Below are positions 19,034 through 22,473 of a stretch of 22,473 nt of DNA, piece by piece (position 1 is the stretch's first letter; the number at the start of each line of letters is the position of its first letter). The position numbers and the translations under genes are program-made. The notes beneath the pieces were generated by a model. It saw only the letters and a list, made by a program, of their open reading frames with translations, was not told where the DNA came from and made no database searches. Source of the DNA: Lingula anatina (Eukaryota; Brachiopoda; Lingulata; Lingulida; Lingulidae); the NCBI RefSeq assembly GCF_001039355.2, contig NW_019774147.1, positions 583,678-606,150 of the forward strand. Reading direction: 5' to 3'.

Positions 19034-19858
19034 TACCTGTGATAAGAAGAATTACAATGTTATAAGAATTTAGAATCAACCACCCCCCCGGGGACAGCCC
19101 AACACCCTGTGGCACTAAAAATCCCAAATGTTACAACTACACCATACCTTCACAGTCACAAGAATTATTCACTGACAAAACATTCAGTGTAGCTTTCTTC
19201 AAATCTTCTTCCATACTATCCTCTTCCCCAATCTTTGTTACTCTTATCTTTACATATGCCAAGAGTGTAAAAATGCCCATGCACCTCCCTGAAGATGGGT
19301 CTTCCAATTCCCAAAAATTCAATTTCCTACCTGCAATGGTCTAAGAGCAGATAGCAGAAACTACAATGCCATAAAAATTTAGAATCAGCCACCTCCCTGG
19401 GTACAGCCCTACCTCTCTGTGGCACTAAAATTCCAAAATGCCCATGCACATCCCTTATGATGGGTAAATTATTCACCAAAGTTTTAACTTCCTAACTCTA
19501 ATGGTCTAGGGCAGATGGCAGAAATTACAAAGTCTTAAGAATATAGAATTAATCACCCCCCAGGTACAGCACAACCCCCTGTGGCACTAAAATTCCAAAG
19601 TGCCCATGCACATCCCTGATGATGGGTAAACTATTCACCAAAGTTTCAGCTTCCTAACTATGATGGTCAAGGAGGAGATAGCATAAATATCAATGTGATA
19701 AAAAATTAGAATCAACCACCCCCCAGGGATAGCCCAACCCCCTGTGGTACTAAAATTCCAAAGTGCCCATGCATATCCCTGATGATGGGTATACCAATTC
19801 CCAAAGTTTCAACTTCCTACCTGTAACAGTCTAGGAGGAGATAGCGGAAATTACTAAC
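19034..19858 (+). repeat. Tandem array, about 164-bp unit, at least four units
   Basis: Unit landmarks: AGAATCAACCACCCCCC, GGGTACAGCC, CCCTGTGGCACTAAAATTCC, AATGCCCATGCACATCCCT, GATGATGGGTA, CCAAAGTTTCAACTTCCTA, ATGGTCTAGGAGGAGATAGC. Units begin at 19071, 19381, 19545 and 19708, preceded by a partial unit. The first full unit is split by the 145-bp exon-4 copy. The array ends at GGAAATTACTAACACACAAACG. Confidence 0.8.
19124..19268 (-). pseudogene. Exact partial copy of exon 4 and its donor, inserted in a tandem array
   Basis: These 145 bp are identical, by direct reading, to 16909-17053. The copy holds the last 121 of 137 nt of exon 4, the GTATGG donor and about 24 bp of the following intron. 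It lacks the acceptor and the first 16 exon bases. It interrupts one unit of the 164-bp array: neighbouring unit starts are at 19071, 19381, 19545 and 19708, and subtracting 145 from the 310-bp spacing restores 165. In transcription order it lies between exons 2 and 3. A cryptic AG (CATCTTCAG) just upstream would reach it out of frame from exon 2, so it is probably not a usable exon, but its intact donor could act as a decoy. Confidence 0.85.
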
Positions 19859-20040
19859 ACACAAACGGGCAGGATAAACACATAGCAATATAGTAAATTC
19901 CATTATACCACCAAAACAGTGGTTATATACAATTATTCTGAAATCTCTGTTTGCACATCTTTGTAGATGGCTAACATCCATAATTATTTCTTAAAGGGTT
20001 ACTTTTGTAGTACTTATAGAGACACTAACTAGAAAAATAA

Positions 20041-20182
20041 CAAGGCAGCAAAGCTGTCATATGTGCAAACAAAAAGCAGGAAATAATGATGTCCTAAGAA
20101 GGTAACTGTCAATTCTGATACAATAATGCATTATGCTTAACAGCAAAATCAACAACAAATATTAATAATGTACAACAGGTAA
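20041..20182 (+). repeat. Family B partial copy 4 (no MITE)
   Basis: Begins CAAGGCAGCAAAGCTGTCAT and follows copies 2 and 3 as far as GTACAACAGGTAATAC, where they have CACAACAGGTAACATGG; it then diverges before the position where the MITE sits. A further weak relative covers about 14730-14828 (CAATTCTGATGCAATAATAC). Confidence 0.6.
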
Positions 20183-20960
20183 TACAAATGTTGGGAATGT
20201 GTATTAGCAAAAGGCTTCAAGCCCATGCTCTCATACTTAGAAAATTGCCAGAATGAGAGAAATGAATACTTTGAACACAAAAATTGCATATATTCAAGAA
20301 AAACAAATAATCCAACAAGCTGGTTTTCCAATTTCAGCTGCATTTCAATAATAAAAACATTCTATGAGTTAAAAGTTAATAAATAATGCAGTTTTCCTTC
20401 AATAATGTTTGTTCACAAAGTATTTATTGTCAACTTCGCAGCAATATTACCTAATGATCAATAGCATAATCTCCAACAATTTTTAATTATCTACTATATG
20501 TAACTAGGTGTCAGAACAATAGTATACAATTTATACAGAAGATTTGTACATAAAGGGGACCCGAACTTGCAATCAAAGGGGATTTTCGATTATAGTTCGT
20601 GAAAAATACGCTAAATTTATAGAGAATAAAATCATGATTGGCACCAAAAAAATATACGCACAGTGCACTTGTGCATATGCCTGGTTAGACACTTGCTTTT
20701 CATTTATATAGTCAGAAGAACTATAATCGCAATTTACTATGAGTTGGCGCATCATTCGTGGGTTTTCTTAAACTGTTTACCTTCCTGCACAGTGAAAATT
20801 GTCTGGCCTTTTGATTCTTTTAAGGAAAGAACTTTTCTAGACACTTTTCACTTTATCAAGAATATATGAACTTCTTGCCAAGTTACAATCTGATTTATTG
20901 TCCAATAAAGTTTCACCCACCTGACCTCAACTAATTTCAAATATGCAATATATTACTCAC
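20183..20960. other. Intron 2 right part, no certain gene
   Basis: A possible 36-nt phase-0 minus exon (20783-20818; acceptor CTTTCCTTAAAAG, donor GAAG-GTAAAC) would add 12 residues between exons 2 and 3, but it is not needed for a SEA-like length and I did not include it. Nothing else seen; 21063-21278 and 21377-21749 (intron 1) are also empty apart from the fold-back MITE. Confidence 0.35.
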
Positions 20961-21062
20961 CTGGTTTTTTAGTTCTTCTGATGTTTTTATATACTCAGGG
21001 CTCAAGTTATTTGTCAGTGCCGGCAAATACCTCTTGTTTAATGAAATACATGAATTCGTTGC
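20961..21062 (-). CDS. Exon 2 of the SEA-like gene
   Basis: The minus-strand acceptor (TTTTTTTATTCCAG) and donor (AACCAG then GTGAGTAA) enclose 102 nt, exactly 34 codons, phase 0 at both ends and therefore compatible with exon 1. The peptide begins ATNSCISLNKRYLPALTNN and continues with LSPEYIKTSEELKNQ. The pattern of hydrophobic residues, Asn-rich turn, S-P-E-Y and an amphipathic helix resembles the first strand and first helix of SEA domains, where S-x-E-Y/F followed by a helix is common. An NLS glycosylation sequon is present. No other frame across this interval is as clean. Recognition as SEA is inference; exon status rests on borders and phase. Confidence 0.65.
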
Positions 21063-21278
21063 CTGGAATAAAAAAAGTAGCAATGAAAGGATTTCCATTG
21101 AGGTGTAAATTTTTGTTTGACAATGCAGCAGTTCTTTTATCTATTTGAATTTTATTTTACTTTTGAAACACTTTCAGCCAATTTAATAATTGGGTAATTT
21201 TTTTTTTTTGCATAATTTTCAAATGATTAACAAACAACAGGATCAAAGGCAATTACGCCTACCGGTATCCTACTACCT

Positions 21279-21376
21279 CCCTGCAGGCAAACGACATTGA
21301 TTCTACGTTGATTCAACATTGATCCACCAAAACTAACGTTGATTCAACGGTGAATCAATGCCGTTTGTCTGCTGGG
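21279..21376. mobile_element. 98-bp fold-back MITE
   Basis: Termini CCCTGCAGGCAAACG and CGTTTGTCTGCTGGG form an inverted pair, and inversion continues inward through repeated TTGATTCAACGTTGA-like motifs, so nearly the whole element folds back on itself. It belongs to the widespread animal fold-back elements rich in TTGAATCAACGTT. No clear target duplication is visible. Confidence 0.7.
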
Positions 21377-21749
21377 CCAGCTGGAGGAAGTGTTAGTAAA
21401 TTGATAGGAAGGTATAGATGGTTGTGCCTTAAGAGGGGAGAAGCAGGGTTTGATATATATAGTGGTAATGTGCATGGGAAGAGAAGGGGAAAATTAAGAT
21501 AAATTATATATAATACATCTGGAAGTTTCTTACAATTACTGTTCCAGAATTAATGAATGTTAAATTTGGGCATCTAATGGCTGCTTTTTTCATAAAATTG
21601 CATTTACTGGAAATTCATGAAGATGAAAGAAGTGCGTAATTGTAACTCCTTAGCATGATATGAGAGCTCAGGTATGGCAGTTTCTCAATATTGACCCAAA
21701 TATTTTTAGCAGAAAAAAAGATATTTTTACAAAAGTGTATATTGTATGA

Positions 21750-22127
21750 CTAGGAAACGGGTCAAATTCAATTGCATATTTCAAGTTGGCATGCATGATT
21801 TATAGTGAGAATTTATAGTAACTTTTTCGATAGTTCTTATCATGTGGGAGATATTCAGCAATTTATAATTTTTTTTTAATTTGGACATGGGTGTATTGGA
21901 AAGATGCTACACCTAGATGAATGGACTGACAGAGACTAAAATCCATATTCATCAAGTTGAGATAATATGTGACCTAAATCCAAAAGATGTGGATACAGGC
22001 TTGTGTAGTCTAGGAGGATTAGCAGTAACAGTGACTTGGCTGCAGAGCCAATGGAGCCAACAGAGCCAACAGAACTTGGGTCGGGACTTAAACCATGTGT
22101 ACCACCAGCATCTACGCTGGTGGTACA
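21750..22127 (+). repeat. Family E repeat copy 2 ending in a perfect 12-bp hairpin
   Basis: Second copy of the family at 16430-16857, in the same orientation, ending at 22098-22127 with TGTACCACCAGC, loop ATCTAC, GCTGGTGGTACA. It lies in intron 1, about 37 bp from the exon 1 donor. The plus and minus frames that cover it (21917-22144, 21952-22182 and the left part of the long minus frame) are not coding. Confidence 0.72.
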
Positions 22128-22163
22128 ATAAACATGCCATATAACAAAAATTGAAAAACTTAC

Positions 22164-22264
22164 CTGTAGACTTTGAAAACATTCAGTAACTCTTGGCATC
22201 ATTGTTGATATCAGCACTAGTAGAGAGATATATATACATTCCTTGATGGCTTCCATTTTAATAT
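22164..22264 (-). CDS. Exon 1 of the SEA-like gene: start codon and signal-peptide-like leader
   Basis: On the minus strand a pyrimidine-rich acceptor (CTCTATTTCAG) precedes 8 bp of leader and an ATG at 22256-22254. The 31 codons end exactly at CTACAG followed by GTAAGTTT, a consensus donor, in phase 0. The peptide opens MEAIKE, then has a hydrophobic core (CIYISLLVLISTMM), then polar PRVTEC. This is the layout of a signal peptide or signal anchor, although the cleavage site is not textbook. Because an acceptor lies 8 nt before the ATG, the 5' UTR must begin in an exon beyond the right edge. The frame stays open for longer into the intron, but that extension runs into the family E hairpin repeat and is not expected to be coding. 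Confidence 0.62.
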
Positions 22265-22342
22265 CTGAAATAGAGAGTGACAGTGATATAATTTCCCTAC
22301 CAAAATGTTCAGCTTTCCGCATAGTTTCTGTACCGGTGTAAC

Positions 22343-22473
22343 ATGAAAATCTGACTTCCATGAAAATCTGACTCCCCAGTCAGATTTTCATTATGAAAAT
22401 GTGACTCCCCAGTCAGATTTTCATAATGAAAATGTGACTCCCCCCATGAAAATTTGACTCCCCCTCCACAAAG
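22343..22473. repeat. Short palindromic array, unit ATGAAAATCTGACTCCCC
   Basis: Five direct units, two of which are followed by their own inverse: 22360-22391 is a perfect 14-bp stem with a CCCC loop, and 22393-22424 is the same with one mismatch. The last two units (22427 onward) are direct only, and the array runs toward the window edge. Confidence 0.8.

Larger units (their letters stand above)
4425..22264 (-). other. Split gene: SEA-like, cysteine-rich secreted or membrane protein (six linked exons)
   Basis: This gene model is built from sequence alone. Six exons on the minus strand, read from high to low coordinates, all have AG acceptors and GT donors. Their phases chain without a stop: 31 codons, 34 codons, 14 codons plus 2 nt, 45 full codons with split ends, 41 full codons, then 26 full codons, about 194 residues before any further exon. 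The product starts with a hydrophobic leader, continues with a segment resembling a SEA domain (exons 2-4), then seven closely spaced cysteines (exons 4-5), then a Thr/Asn-rich region (exon 6). N-glycosylation sequons NLS, NNS, NST and NIT are spread along it, which fits an extracellular protein. Intron lengths are about 1.1, 2.6, 1.2, 7.5 and 4.8 kb. An acceptor directly before the first ATG implies an upstream noncoding exon outside the window. Function unknown; the SEA assignment is by pattern, not by search. Confidence 0.68.

Noticed and set aside
19029-19062. Possible 33-nt phase-0 microexon (minus) between exons 2 and 3
   Set aside because: Its acceptor lies in the left partial unit of the 164-bp array, and adding it is not needed for a SEA-like length.
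21936-22163. C-terminal part of the 141-codon minus frame containing exon 1
   Set aside because: Sequence left of the GTAAGT donor at 22163 is intron and then family E; exon 2 joins cleanly in phase at 22164.

Overview
The window reads as an AT-rich, intron- and repeat-laden piece of an animal nuclear genome. Evidence: no operons, tiny scattered exons with GT-AG borders, many diverged dispersed repeats, microsatellites, and two single-N assembly marks. The commonest repeat (about 160-bp tandem core, GGCGAC microsatellite, terminal palindrome) has the layout I remember for the bivalve 'pearl'/HINE non-autonomous elements. A marine invertebrate, perhaps a mollusc, is therefore my best guess, at low to moderate confidence. 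Most open frames longer than 60 codons here are chance frames inside repeats.

The one host gene I can assemble lies on the minus strand and runs almost the whole window. Six short exons (22264-22164, 21062-20961, 18325-18282, 17069-16933, 9449-9324, 4505-4425) have canonical AG/GT borders, and every exon end matches the phase of the next exon (0, 0, 2, 1, 1, then ending in 1). Together they encode a hydrophobic signal-like N-terminus, a SEA-domain-like segment, a cysteine-rich segment, and a Thr/Asn-rich stretch with N-glycosylation sequons, i.e. the ectodomain of a secreted or single-pass membrane protein. A seventh, phase-compatible exon with a transmembrane segment may lie at 3118-2889, but it overlaps an equally plausible plus-strand first exon (3033-3078).

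The introns are packed with repeats: five copies of the pearl/HINE-like family A; a composite family B carrying an inserted MITE; a MITE family with 6-7 bp target duplications (3144-3300, 15598-15694, and inside B); a family D whose core carries nuclear-receptor-like half-sites; a family E ending in a 12-bp hairpin; a 164-bp tandem array (19034-19858); a 98-bp fold-back element (21279-21376); and a palindromic array at the right edge. A decayed retrotransposon gag-like ORF sits at 6554-7078 (plus).

The most notable signals are: (1) a 145-bp, 100% identical copy of most of exon 4 plus its splice donor, inserted into one unit of the 164-bp array; (2) two module repeats present together on the plus strand at 12515-13076, whose other copies are inverted and split about 11.7 kb apart (4113-4348 and 16016-16330); (3) the MITE that ends 25 bp upstream of the candidate transmembrane exon. 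Similarity searches, RNA-seq and long reads would settle these; none could be run here.
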